Positions 18,213 through 27,225 are shown, numbered from the stretch's first letter. The stretch: 64,000 nt of DNA from Saccharothrix sp. (GCF_031180885.1 NZ_JAPSLK010000006.1:124001-188000); one strand, 5' to 3'. The notes: generated by a model from the sequence alone, not told the origin. A program made the numbers and translations.

Positions 18213-18273
18213 GTCAGGGCTTCTCGTGCACCTCGACGTTCCCGCCCGCGGACCCGATCTGGATGTTGGGCCC
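18160..18273 (-). repeat. Duplicated 23-bp sequence encoding the shared GPNIQIGS motif
   Basis: Bases 18160-18182 (in the STAND gene) and 18251-18273 (in the small membrane-protein gene) match at 22 of 23 positions and are in the same reading phase, 91 bp apart. They encode the identical octapeptide GPNIQIGS in two adjacent proteins. Confidence 0.9.
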
Positions 18274-18483
18274 GTGGACGGTCGAGTTCGCCACGGTGTT
18301 GCTCACGGCCGCCGGCGGTGCCGCGGTCCGGCGCAGCCCGTACAGCGCCACGGCCAAGCCCGCGACGCCGGCCAGCGCGCCGACCACGCTGGCCACCTGG
18401 TCCGCCTTCTCCAGGCCCAGCCAGAACACGCCGACGCCCACCGCCACCACGACCAGACCGCTCACCAGCCACAGCCACCGCAT
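18214..18483 (-). CDS. Two-TM membrane protein with C-terminal RHIM-like motif (putative effector)
   Basis: An 89-residue protein with two hydrophobic segments (about residues 3-24 and 30-50), a basic RR after the second, a short Pro/Ala/Asn linker, and GPNIQIGSAGGNVEV at residues 71-85. That motif shares eight consecutive residues with the N-terminus of the downstream STAND protein. The architecture, membrane module plus C-terminal amyloid-type motif next to an NLR-like gene with the same motif at its N-terminus, is what is expected of a membrane-perturbing effector triggered by templated fibril formation (inference from family knowledge). GATACT at 18490-18495 lies six bases before ATG 18483, suggesting a leaderless promoter. 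Both genes form one operon. Confidence 0.8.
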   Translation of the reverse strand: MRWLWLVSGLVVVAVGVGVFWLGLEKADQVASVVGALAGVAGLAVALYGLRRTAAPPAAVSNTVANSTVHGPNIQIGSAGGNVEVHEKP

Positions 18484-18529
18484 GGGACGAGTATCCCGCC
18501 CGCGACCGGCGAACGGGCCGGTTTCGCGG

Positions 18530-19672
18530 TCAGCGGCGCAGGTCGCGGCCGATCACCAGGCGCTGGATCTGGTTGGTGCCCTCGAAGATCTGGAGGACCT
18601 TCGCCTCCCGCATGTACCGCTCCACCGGGAAGTCCCGCGTGTAGCCGGCCCCGCCGAGGACCTGCACGGCGTCCGTGGTGACCTTCATGGCGGTGTCCGT
18701 GCACACCAGCTTCGCGATGGCCGCCTGGCGGGTGAACGGCAGACCCCGGTCCCGCCGCCGGGCCGCCGACAGGTAGGTGGCGCGGGCCGACTCCACCGCC
18801 GCCGCCATGTCGGCCAGCAGGAACTCCAGGCCCTGGAAGTCGATGATCGCCCGCCCGAACTGGGTGCGCTGCTTGGCGTAGGCCACTGCCTCATCCAGTG
18901 CGGCCTGCGCCAGACCCACGCCGCACGCGGCGATGCCGAGCCGGCCGGAGTCCAAAGCGGACAGTGCGATCTTCAGGCCGTCGCCCTCCACGCCGATCAG
19001 CCGGTCGGCGTCCACGCGCACGTCCTCGAAGCGCAGCTGCGCGGTGATCGACCCGGTCAGGCCCATCTTGCGCTCGGGCGCGGCGGCGGACAGGCCGGGG
19101 ACGTGGCCGGGAGCCAGGAAGCAGGAGATGCCCCGGCCGCCGGTGTCGGCGGTGCGGGCCATGAGGGTGTAGAAGTCGGCGACGCCCGCGTGGGTGATCC
19201 ACGCCTTCGTGCCGTTGACGACGTAGTGGCCGTCCTGCTTCACCGCCCGCGTGGACAGCGCGCCCGCGTCGGAACCGGCGTGCGACTCCGACAGCGCGTA
19301 CCCGCCCAGCATCTCGCCCGCGAGCATGTCGGGCAGCCACTTCTCCTTCTGCGCCTCGGTGCCGAAGGCGGCCAGGCCGTAGCTGGACATGATGTGCACG
19401 GACAGCCCCACGCCGACCGACATCCACGCCGACGCGACCTCCTCCAGCGCCTGGAGGTAGACCTCGTAGGGCTGCTCACCGCCGCCGAACCGCTCCGGGT
19501 ACGGCAGGCCCAACAACCCGGTCTTGCCCAGCAGCCGGAACTTGTCGCGCGGGAACCGCTCGTGCTCCTCCGCCTCGGCCGCGTGCGGCGCCAACTCCTC
19601 GCGGGCGATCTCGCGGACCAGGGCGAGCAGGTCCTCGGCCTCGGTGGTGGGCAGCAGGCGTTCGGCGGGCAT
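18530..19672 (-). CDS. Acyl-CoA dehydrogenase
   Basis: A 380-residue flavoprotein that oxidises acyl-CoA to trans-2-enoyl-CoA. Landmarks are the FAD-binding YALSESHAGSDAGAL and WITHAGVADFYTLMAR, RTQFGRAIIDFQ, and the catalytic Glu in QIFEGTNQIQRLVIGRDLRR, the position used by short/medium-chain enzymes. ATG 19672 has GGAGG six bases upstream. It is divergent from a TetR gene across 137 bp with three AGTACT palindromes, so the regulator probably represses it. Substrate chain length is not readable. Confidence 0.93.
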   Translation of the reverse strand: MPAERLLPTTEAEDLLALVREIAREELAPHAAEAEEHERFPRDKFRLLGKTGLLGLPYPERFGGGEQPYEVYLQALEEVASAWMSVGVGLSVHIMSSYGLAAFGTEAQKEKWLPDMLAGEMLGGYALSESHAGSDAGALSTRAVKQDGHYVVNGTKAWITHAGVADFYTLMARTADTGGRGISCFLAPGHVPGLSAAAPERKMGLTGSITAQLRFEDVRVDADRLIGVEGDGLKIALSALDSGRLGIAACGVGLAQAALDEAVAYAKQRTQFGRAIIDFQGLEFLLADMAAAVESARATYLSAARRRDRGLPFTRQAAIAKLVCTDTAMKVTTDAVQVLGGAGYTRDFPVERYMREAKVLQIFEGTNQIQRLVIGRDLRR

Positions 19673-19742
19673 CGTCGACCTCCGGGGACGGCTGAGCCGT
19701 CAATCGGGCTCAGTGCGGCCGGGCTCGTGACCCGGCGCCGCA

Positions 19743-19780
19743 AGTACTGGTGGGAGTACTGTAGGACGTACGCCAGTACT
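19743..19780. promoter_or_regulatory. Triple AGTACT palindrome in a divergent promoter region
   Basis: AGTACT occurs at 19743-19748, 19755-19760 and 19775-19780, each followed by G (AGTACTG), at spacings of 12 and 20 bp; CGTACG lies between the last two. In a 137-bp gap between an acyl-CoA dehydrogenase and a TetR regulator these are good operator candidates. Confidence 0.5.
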
Positions 19781-19809
19781 GCCGCCAGGGAGTGTGACAG
19801 AGTTCCACC

Positions 19810-20409
19810 ATGACGTCCTCGATCACGCGCAGGCCGCTCACGCCCCGGCAGGTCGACCTGCTGGGGAGGTTGGAGCAGCTCGTGCTGGCCGAGGGGTTCG
19901 CCCACTTCACGCTGGACGACCTGGCCGCACGCCTCCACTGCTCCAAGTCCACCCTTTACGCGCTCGCGGCCAGCAAGGAGCAACTCGCGGTCCGGGTCGT
20001 CGGGCGGTACTTCAAGGGCGCGGCCGAGCGCATCGAGCAGCGCGTGTCCGAAATCGGGGATGTGCGTGCCCGAGTCGGGACCTATCTGGCCGGCGCCGCC
20101 GAGGAGCTGAGGCGGGCGTCTGCCCAGTTCATCGCCGATGTGTCGGCCTTCGCCCCCACCCGCTCGACCTACGAGCGCAATGCCCGAGCGGCCGCCGAGC
20201 GGATCCGTTCGTTCATCCAGGAAGGCGTCCGGGAGGGCGTGTTCCGGGAAGTCCATGCCACCCTCATCGCGGAGATGGCAGGGCTGCTCATCGAGGGCAT
20301 CCAGACCGGCGTCCTCACGCGCCGGGCCGGGGTGACCGACGCCGAGGCGTTCACCGCGCTGGGCGAGCTGCTGCTGGACGGGCTACGCAGAGAACGGAGC
20401 CAGGCGTGA
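19810..20409 (+). CDS. TetR-family regulator
   Basis: A 199-residue TetR-type regulator. The HTH is LVLAEGFAHFTLDDLAARLH followed by CSKSTLYALAASKEQLAVRV. The helical C-terminal domain contains AAEELRRASAQFIADVSAF and TRSTYERNARAAAERIRSFI, as in regulators of fatty-acid and acyl-CoA metabolism. It is divergent from an acyl-CoA dehydrogenase, its likely target, and its stop overlaps the start of a PfkB kinase gene (GTGA), so the two are co-translated. The ligand is unknown; an acyl-CoA is a reasonable guess. Confidence 0.88.
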   Translation: MTSSITRRPLTPRQVDLLGRLEQLVLAEGFAHFTLDDLAARLHCSKSTLYALAASKEQLAVRVVGRYFKGAAERIEQRVSEIGDVRARVGTYLAGAAEELRRASAQFIADVSAFAPTRSTYERNARAAAERIRSFIQEGVREGVFREVHATLIAEMAGLLIEGIQTGVLTRRAGVTDAEAFTALGELLLDGLRRERSQA

Positions 20410-21341
20410 TCGTCGTCGCGGGAGAGTCGCTGGTCGACCTCGTGCCCACCCCGGAGGGCCACCTCGCCCCCCGGCTGGGCGGCGGGCCGTACAACGTGGC
20501 GGTCGCCGCCGGCCGGTTGGAGGCCCCTGTGCGCTTCCTGTCCCGGATCTCCACCGACCTGTTCGGCGACCGGCTGGTCGAGCGCCTGCACGCCTCGAAC
20601 GTGCGCACCGAGCTGGTCCAGCGCGGCCCCGAGCCGACCACCCTGGCCGTGGTGGGCCTGGCCGACGACGGCTCCGCCCGGTACTCGTTCTACGTCGACG
20701 GCACCGCCGACCGGCAGGTCACCGATCCCGGCCCGCTGCCCGACGACGTCCGCGCCGTCTCGTTCGGGACCTTGTCGCTGGTCCTGGAGCCGGGCGCGAG
20801 CACCTACGAGCGGGTGCTGTGGCGGGAGTCCGAGCGCGGCGCGCTGACCGTGCTCGACCCGAACATCCGGGCCGGCCTCATCCGCGACCCGCTGGCCTAC
20901 CGCGACCGCTACGACTCGTGGCTGCCGCACGTCAGCCTGCTGAAGGTGTCCGTCGACGACGCCCGCTGGCTGGCCGAGCTGCCCGAGGACGCCCCCGAGG
21001 ACGACGTGCTGGAGGTCGCCCGCGACTGGGTGGCGGCCGGTCCGGCGGCGGTCGTGCTCACCCGGGGTGGCGACGGTCTCGCCGTGCTCACCGCGAACGA
21101 CGTGATTCGCGTCCCACCGACCCCGGTGACCGTGGTGGACACCATCGGTGCGGGCGACACCGTCCAGGGCGCGCTGCTGGCGTGGCTGCACCACCACGAC
21201 GCGCTGTCGACCGAGGCCGTCCGCGGTCTGGACGGCGGGAAGTGGGCCGAGGCGCTGTCCTACGCGGGCGCGGCGGCGGCCATTACCTGTTCGCGGGCCG
21301 GCGCGGAACCGCCGTTCAAACGCGAACTGGAGATGACCTAG
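20406..21341 (+). CDS. PfkB-family carbohydrate kinase
   Basis: A 311-residue ribokinase/fructokinase-type sugar kinase. It begins MIVVAGESLVDLVPTPEG and has the N-terminal motif LGGGPYNVAVAAGRL, a substrate-lid region, GTLSLVLEPG, the phosphoacceptor-adjacent VLTRGGDGLAVL, and the PfkB signature VVDTIGAGDTVQGALLAWL with its anion-hole and catalytic Asp. Fructose or 2-keto-3-deoxygluconate are typical substrates; the exact one is not decided. GTG 20406 overlaps the TetR stop, so expression is coupled to the regulator. Confidence 0.88.
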   Translation: MIVVAGESLVDLVPTPEGHLAPRLGGGPYNVAVAAGRLEAPVRFLSRISTDLFGDRLVERLHASNVRTELVQRGPEPTTLAVVGLADDGSARYSFYVDGTADRQVTDPGPLPDDVRAVSFGTLSLVLEPGASTYERVLWRESERGALTVLDPNIRAGLIRDPLAYRDRYDSWLPHVSLLKVSVDDARWLAELPEDAPEDDVLEVARDWVAAGPAAVVLTRGGDGLAVLTANDVIRVPPTPVTVVDTIGAGDTVQGALLAWLHHHDALSTEAVRGLDGGKWAEALSYAGAAAAITCSRAGAEPPFKRELEMT

Positions 21342-21389
21342 CTCTCACCCCCGTTGAGGTGGAGAAACACCGCGAAAGGGCTACGGTGG

Positions 21390-21415
21390 GGGATGCACGC
21401 TAGCCACCGTGCATC
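21390..21415 (+). promoter_or_regulatory. Inverted repeat upstream of gltA
   Basis: GGATGCACG (21390-21398) and CGTGCATCC (21407-21415) form a perfect 9-bp inverted repeat with an eight-base spacer, 195 bp before gltA. TACGGT (21381-21386) just ahead could be a -10. It may be an operator or a leader hairpin. I see no convincing gene in the rest of the 269-bp gap. Confidence 0.4.
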
Positions 21416-21610
21416 CAGGTGTGATGCCGGTCCCATCTCGCAGAATCGGTTCATGCCGCGGCTGTGGAGCGGGTTGTCCGCCGACTAGCGTGGCACAACT
21501 GACAGGACCCCAACGGGGTGGTGCTGCGGTGCGGGACGAAGCCACGTCCGCGTGCCTGACGTGCGAGAACCCGCACGGGCCACCCCGCCCTAGCGTGAGA
21601 GGGACTCTGC

Positions 21611-22924
<1,314 letters not shown>

Positions 22925-22939
22925 CCCGCTATCGACTCC

Positions 22940-22968
22940 AGGCCCGTGCCCCTCGTGGGTGCGGGCCT
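22940..22968 (+). terminator. gltA terminator
   Basis: AGGCCCG (22940-22946) pairs with CGGGCCT (22962-22968); inside, CCC and GGG extend the stem across a two-base mismatch. TTCGTCGTCT follows. It starts 16 bases after the gltA stop. Confidence 0.75.
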
Positions 22969-23027
22969 TCGTCGTCTCAACGTCAATCCCCGAGTCCTCG
23001 GTGAGTCCACAGTGGACTGGATTTGGG

Positions 23028-23900
23028 TCAAGGGTTGGCGCCGGGCAGGAACTGCACGCGGACCTCGCTGTCGTACGGCACCACGACGGTCCGCGCACCG
23101 CCCTCCCACCGCTCGGGCACCAGGAACAGCCGCCCGCCCGCCTCGGTCAGCAGGCGCAGCCCCTGGCAGCGGACGCGGAACGGGTGCCCCTGCTCCGCCG
23201 GCAACGCGAACTGGTGCACGCCGGGGACGTTGTCGGGCAGGTACAGCGGCTGCGTCAGGTCGAGCAGCACCACCGGGCGGTTGTGCAGCTCGCCGGCCTC
23301 CTCCACCGCCCGGCCGCGCCCGTACCCGCCCGCGAAGATGTTCGTCGCCCAGAACAGGCCCAGCACCACCATCCCGGTCAGCGCGGTCAGCAGCAGCGCC
23401 TCCGACGGCGAGCGCCGCCGCGCCGGCGTGGGACCCCGGTACACCCACAGCCCGTAGGCGATCAGCGGCAGCCCCAGGCCCAGGCACACCGCCGTCAAGC
23501 CGGGCGTCTCGTGCCGGGACACGCTCAGGAACAGCACCCCGACCACCGCCCGCCCGAACGCCACCGCCCCCGACACCATCAGGACCACGGCCACGACCTT
23601 CGTCACCCGCTTGTGCCGGCTCCGGTGCAGCGCCCGGACGGCCCGGTGCGCCAGCAGACCGGCCATCACCAGCAGGAGCAGGGTTGCGAGCGGCGGGAAG
23701 ATCACCTCGGTGCCGAGCAGGAGGAGTTCGGCGGTCGAGAGGTCCAGCGCGCCCAGGTCGACGCCGAAGTACCGGTAGCGGGTCAGCGTGGCGACGTAGC
23801 CGAAGTAGAACAGCAGCGCGGTGGCCAGGGTGGTGGGCGCCGCGATGGCCGCGAACGACTGGACCCGGTCCAGCAGGCCGACCTCCGACGACTTGGCCAT
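23028..23900 (-). CDS. Polytopic membrane protein of unknown function
   Basis: A 290-residue protein with about five membrane segments, beginning IAAPTTLATALLFYFGYVAT (residues 16-35). Further segments include VIFPPLATLLLLVMAGLLAH, VVAVVLMVSGAVAFGRAVVG and ALLLTALTGMVVLGLFWATN. It ends with a soluble C-terminal domain of about 90 residues containing LYLPDNVPGVHQFALPAEQG. I do not recognise the family. ATG 23900 overlaps the stop of the upstream lipoprotein gene by one base (TGATG), so the two are translationally coupled and probably act together at the membrane. Confidence 0.7.
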   Translation of the reverse strand: MAKSSEVGLLDRVQSFAAIAAPTTLATALLFYFGYVATLTRYRYFGVDLGALDLSTAELLLLGTEVIFPPLATLLLLVMAGLLAHRAVRALHRSRHKRVTKVVAVVLMVSGAVAFGRAVVGVLFLSVSRHETPGLTAVCLGLGLPLIAYGLWVYRGPTPARRRSPSEALLLTALTGMVVLGLFWATNIFAGGYGRGRAVEEAGELHNRPVVLLDLTQPLYLPDNVPGVHQFALPAEQGHPFRVRCQGLRLLTEAGGRLFLVPERWEGGARTVVVPYDSEVRVQFLPGANP

Positions 23901-24634
23901 CACGACGACGTCGTCGTAGTCGTCGTGGTTGTGGCGGCGGTGCTGGTGGTCGTCGTCTTGTTGGCCGGTGGGTGCCACACGGTCGTCAGGGTCTCGCTGT
24001 GCCGCCATTCAAGGAACACGGGCCGCGCGGACGACGGTCCCGCAGCCACTACGCGTGGGTCGTCGCACGGTTTCGAGACGGCTGAGGAGCACGCGGCCCG
24101 GAACGTCAGTGTCACGACCGTCTGCGCAAGATCGCCGGGTGGCCGCTGCGCTCGGACCGGGACACCGCACTTGACCTTCTCGGTGGTGTTCGGCGGTGGG
24201 AAGGTGAAGTCCTCGCACTCCGCTTGCGCGCCGGCACTCTCGCACAGGCCGAACTTCCCGAACGACCCGGGGCCGACCACGGAGTTGGAGAACCCGACCT
24301 CGACCACGCTGATCGGCACCGAGGTCTCGTCCCGCCACCCGAACGCCTTGCAGTCGTCGTGCGTCGGTTTGTCGGGGGAGAGGTTGAACACCGGAGCGGG
24401 GTCCGACCACGGGGTGGAGGTCGTGCCGCCGTCCAGGCGGGCCGTGCCGATGGTGATGGTCAGCCGGGGGTTGCCCGTGGCCGTCGTCGTGGTCGTGGAG
24501 GGCGGAGTCGGGTCCAGGGTCTTGAAGCTGGTGTCCGTGGTGGTCGTGGTGGTCGGCGGGGGGCCGTTCGGCGGACCGGGGCAGCCTGCCACGAGCACCA
24601 GCGCGCACAGCGCGACCAGCGTCTTCGCCGCCAT
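23900..24634 (-). CDS. Thr-rich lipoprotein of unknown function
   Basis: A 244-residue secreted lipoprotein. The signal peptide MAAKTLVALCALVLVAGC ends in the lipobox LVAGC (Cys18). A Pro/Thr tract follows (TTTTTT near residue 30), then a globular region with six or more Cys residues, for example DDCKAFGW, FGLCESAGAQAECEDF and VKCGVPV, probably disulfide-linked. The C-terminus is another Thr tract (KTTTTSTAATTTTTTTTSS). ATG 24634 is chosen because GGGAGG lies eight bases upstream; ATG 24667 would add eleven residues ahead of the signal. Family not recognised. It is co-translated with the membrane protein downstream. Confidence 0.75.
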   Translation of the reverse strand: MAAKTLVALCALVLVAGCPGPPNGPPPTTTTTTDTSFKTLDPTPPSTTTTTATGNPRLTITIGTARLDGGTTSTPWSDPAPVFNLSPDKPTHDDCKAFGWRDETSVPISVVEVGFSNSVVGPGSFGKFGLCESAGAQAECEDFTFPPPNTTEKVKCGVPVRAQRPPGDLAQTVVTLTFRAACSSAVSKPCDDPRVVAAGPSSARPVFLEWRHSETLTTVWHPPANKTTTTSTAATTTTTTTTSS

Positions 24635-24719
24635 CGCGATCGCCTCCCTCACGGAGGATGCGTTCACCCGTGAGATCGGCGTTTGCGCTGTTGGGATTAG
24701 CCGCCGTCACCCGATCGAG

Positions 24720-25907
24720 CTAACGCAGGGCGTCCCGCAGCCGCACCCGCGCCCCGGTGCGCAGGACGGCGTTCGCGTACACCCGGCCGCCCAGCCAGGT
24801 GATCGCCGCGATCGCCCCGAGCGCCAGCACCACCGCCAGCAGCACCTGCCACGCGGGCGCCACGCCCATCGCCATCCGCCCCGGCATGAGGATCGGCGCG
24901 AACGGCGGCAGCACCGACAGCACCGCCACCAGCGCGTCCGACGCGTCCTGGATCATCAGGTTGATGCCGACCACGAACGCGATCACGATCGCCATGCTGA
25001 TCGGCGTGAGCACCGACTGCAGCTCCTCCTGCCGCGACACCAGCGACGCCGCCGCCGCGAACACCGTCGCGTACAGGAAGAACCCGAGCAGGTACCACAG
25101 AACCCCGGTCGCCAGCGCGCCACCGGCCACCCCGGTCACGTCGATCACCCCGGACACCGACGCCAGCACCAGCCCGGTGACCCCGATCAGCACCAGCTGC
25201 GCGAGCCCGACCAGCCCCAGCCCGAGCACCTTGCCCAGCAGCAGCTGCCACGGCCGCAGCGTCGACAGCAGGATCTCCACCACGCGGCTGGACTTCTCCT
25301 CCACCACGCCCTGGGCGACCATCGTCCCGTAGACCAGCAGCGAGTAGTACAGCAGCGCCGCGACGACCAGGCCGATCGCCAGCCGCTGGCCCTGGTGCGA
25401 GTCGTCGGGCTCCAGCGCCACCACGTCGACCCCGGCCCGCTCCACGTTGCGCGCCACGGTCGCCGGGTCCAGGCCCGCCTCGGCGAGCTGGGCGTTGAGC
25501 ACCTGCTGCTTCACGATCAGGTCGATGGAGTTGCGCAGGTCGTCGCCCAGCCGGTCCTTCACCACCACCCGCAGCGCGTCCGGCGCGCCGGTCACCAGGG
25601 CGTCGACCTCGCCCGCCCGCACCTGCGCCTCGGCCGCCGCCACGTCCGCGACGTCCGCGGTGACCAGCTCGCGGCCGAACGACTTCGCGGTCTGCTTGAG
25701 CGGCTCGGCCAGGACGGTCGCCTGGCCGCTGAGCGCCACGGTGTCCCGGTCGGACCGGTCGATCAGCACGGTCTGCAGCAGCACGTACCCGGCGAGCACG
25801 GCGATGATCACCAGCGTGCCCACGACGAACGACCTGGTCCGCACCTTGGCCAGGAACTCCCGCCGGGCGACCAGGAAGACCGCCCGGTTCGGGGTGAGCG
25901 TGCTCAT
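24720..25907 (-). CDS. ABC-2 type exporter permease (NatB-like)
   Basis: A 395-residue ABC-2 permease. It starts FLVARREFLAKVRTRSFVVG, with TM1 following, then a large extracytoplasmic loop of about 130 residues, and five TM segments at the C-terminal half. EEKSSRVVEILLSTLRPWQL is the coupling-helix signature of NatB/YhaP-type permeases. The ATG overlaps the ATPase gene stop (ATGA). Together they form a two-gene exporter similar to NatAB sodium exporters; the true substrate is uncertain. Confidence 0.88.
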   Translation of the reverse strand: MSTLTPNRAVFLVARREFLAKVRTRSFVVGTLVIIAVLAGYVLLQTVLIDRSDRDTVALSGQATVLAEPLKQTAKSFGRELVTADVADVAAAEAQVRAGEVDALVTGAPDALRVVVKDRLGDDLRNSIDLIVKQQVLNAQLAEAGLDPATVARNVERAGVDVVALEPDDSHQGQRLAIGLVVAALLYYSLLVYGTMVAQGVVEEKSSRVVEILLSTLRPWQLLLGKVLGLGLVGLAQLVLIGVTGLVLASVSGVIDVTGVAGGALATGVLWYLLGFFLYATVFAAAASLVSRQEELQSVLTPISMAIVIAFVVGINLMIQDASDALVAVLSVLPPFAPILMPGRMAMGVAPAWQVLLAVVLALGAIAAITWLGGRVYANAVLRTGARVRLRDALR

Positions 25908-26815
25908 GCGGCGTGCTCCTCGGTGACGACGCTGCGGAACAGCTCGGTCAGCGTCGGCCGCCGCCGGGTGAACTCGTGCACCGGCCCGGTGGCCAGGGCG
26001 GCGTGCAGCACGGCCTGGTCGTCCGCGTCCGGGCCCAGCTCCAGGGTCGTGCGCGGACCGTCCACGGCCACCGTGCGCACGTCGGCCAGCCCGTCCGCCC
26101 AGCCGTCGGATGCGCCGGGCGCGTGCACGACGAGCTGCGTGGCGCCGCCGGACCGCAGTTCCTCGACCGTCCCGCAGGCGACCAGCGTCCCGGCGCGCAC
26201 GATGCCGACCCGGTCGCACAGCCGCTCCACCAGGTCGAGCTGGTGGCTGGAGAACACCACCGGCACGCCCGCGGCGGCCTTCTCGCGCAGCACCTGGCTC
26301 ATCACGTCCACCGCGACCGGGTCCAGCCCGGAGAACGGCTCGTCGAGCACCAGCACGTCCGGCTCGTGCACCAGCGCCGCGGCGAGCTGCACCCGCTGCT
26401 GGTTGCCCAGGCTGAGCTTCTGGACCTCGTCGTCGCGCCGGTCGCGCAGGCCCAGCCGGTTGATCCAGTCCTCCGCCGACCGGTGCGCGGCGCCGGTGGC
26501 CATGCCGTGCAGCTCGGCCAGGTACACGAGCTGGTCGAACACCTTCATCTTCGGGTAGAGGCCGCGTTCCTCGGGCATGTAGCCGATGCGGCGGCGGGTC
26601 TCCAACGTGACGGGGGCGCCGTTCCAGCGGACCTCGCCCGCGTCGGCGGCCAGCACGCCCAGCGCGATCCGCATGGTCGTGGTCTTGCCCGCGCCGTTGC
26701 TGCCGACGAACCCGAACAGCTCGCCGGCGCGCACGTCGAACGTCATGTCCCGCAGGGCGACGACCGGACCGTAGCGCTTGGAGACCCGGTCGACCTCCAG
26801 CACTCCCTGTGCCAC
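25904..26815 (-). CDS. ABC exporter ATPase (NatA-like)
   Basis: A 303-residue ATP-binding subunit. Motifs: Walker A GFVGSNGAGKTTTMRIALG, Q-loop region RRRIGYMPEERGLYPKM, signature LSLGNQQRVQLAAALVHEPD (LSxGxxQ, with N in place of the usual G or Q), Walker B VLVLDEPFSGLDP and the switch His in VVFSSHQLDLVE. A C-terminal accessory domain of about 80 residues follows, as in DUF4162-type exporters. It is translated just ahead of its permease and behind an XRE regulator on the same strand. Confidence 0.92.
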   Translation of the reverse strand: MAQGVLEVDRVSKRYGPVVALRDMTFDVRAGELFGFVGSNGAGKTTTMRIALGVLAADAGEVRWNGAPVTLETRRRIGYMPEERGLYPKMKVFDQLVYLAELHGMATGAAHRSAEDWINRLGLRDRRDDEVQKLSLGNQQRVQLAAALVHEPDVLVLDEPFSGLDPVAVDVMSQVLREKAAAGVPVVFSSHQLDLVERLCDRVGIVRAGTLVACGTVEELRSGGATQLVVHAPGASDGWADGLADVRTVAVDGPRTTLELGPDADDQAVLHAALATGPVHEFTRRRPTLTELFRSVVTEEHAA

Positions 26816-26834
26816 GCGTGCCTCTCTCTCCTGG

Positions 26835-27092
26835 TCAGCCGTACACCCGCGTGGACAGCGGCTCGAACGGCTCGCGGCTGAACACCGCTTCCACGGGCAG
26901 GCCGAACACCTCGCAAATCCGCATGGCGAGGTCCAGGCCGGGGTAGTGGTCGCCCCGCTCCAGCGCGCCGATGGTCTGGGGGTTGACCCCGACCGCCCGC
27001 GCCAGTCCCACCCTGGTCATCCCCCGCTCGACCCGCAGCAGGCGGATCCGGTTGTGGATCCGCGGTTCGACGTCCCGGCGTGCCGGACTCAT
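26835..27092 (-). CDS. Small XRE-family regulator
   Basis: An 85-residue helix-turn-helix protein of the YozG/Cro type: IHNRIRLLRVERGMTRVGLA, RAVGVNPQTIGALERGDHYP, GLDLAMRICEVFGLPVEAVF. Such stand-alone XRE proteins commonly sit next to ABC exporters and control them. Here it precedes the NatAB-like genes by 19 bp on the same strand, so it is probably the first gene of that operon. ATG 27092 is preferred to the frame-open GTG/ATG codons upstream because AACACT lies seven bases ahead as a possible -10 and the HTH is then N-terminal. Confidence 0.85.
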   Translation of the reverse strand: MSPARRDVEPRIHNRIRLLRVERGMTRVGLARAVGVNPQTIGALERGDHYPGLDLAMRICEVFGLPVEAVFSREPFEPLSTRVYG

Positions 27093-27189
27093 GCTACGAA
27101 GTGTTGCCAAAACCCAACAGAACGGCAAGTAAACAATTCACACAATAGGCCGAACGGCGGTATCCAAGTCGGGCGGGTCCGGAAATCAC

Positions 27190-27225
27190 GATTCGGTGAA
27201 ACGATACGTTCCGCGGAACCGAATC
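27190..27225 (+). promoter_or_regulatory. Nested inverted repeats ahead of the T7SS-type operon
   Basis: GATTCGGT (27190-27197) and ACCGAATC (27218-27225) form an 8-bp inverted repeat. Within its 20-base spacer lies the palindrome TTCCGCGGAA (27209-27218). They sit about 70 bp before the YbaB-like gene in a local low-GC pocket, so an operator is likely. Confidence 0.45.

Noticed and set aside
21392-21487. 31-codon leaderless frame (MHASHRASRC...) before gltA
   Set aside because: Starts inside the inverted repeat and has no conserved look; the repeat is better explained as a regulatory element.
22959-26558. Plus-strand open frame of about 1200 codons
   Set aside because: It runs antisense to the membrane protein, lipoprotein and ABC exporter genes; composition is Gln/His/Arg-rich as expected for a shadow of GC-rich genes and shows no domain.
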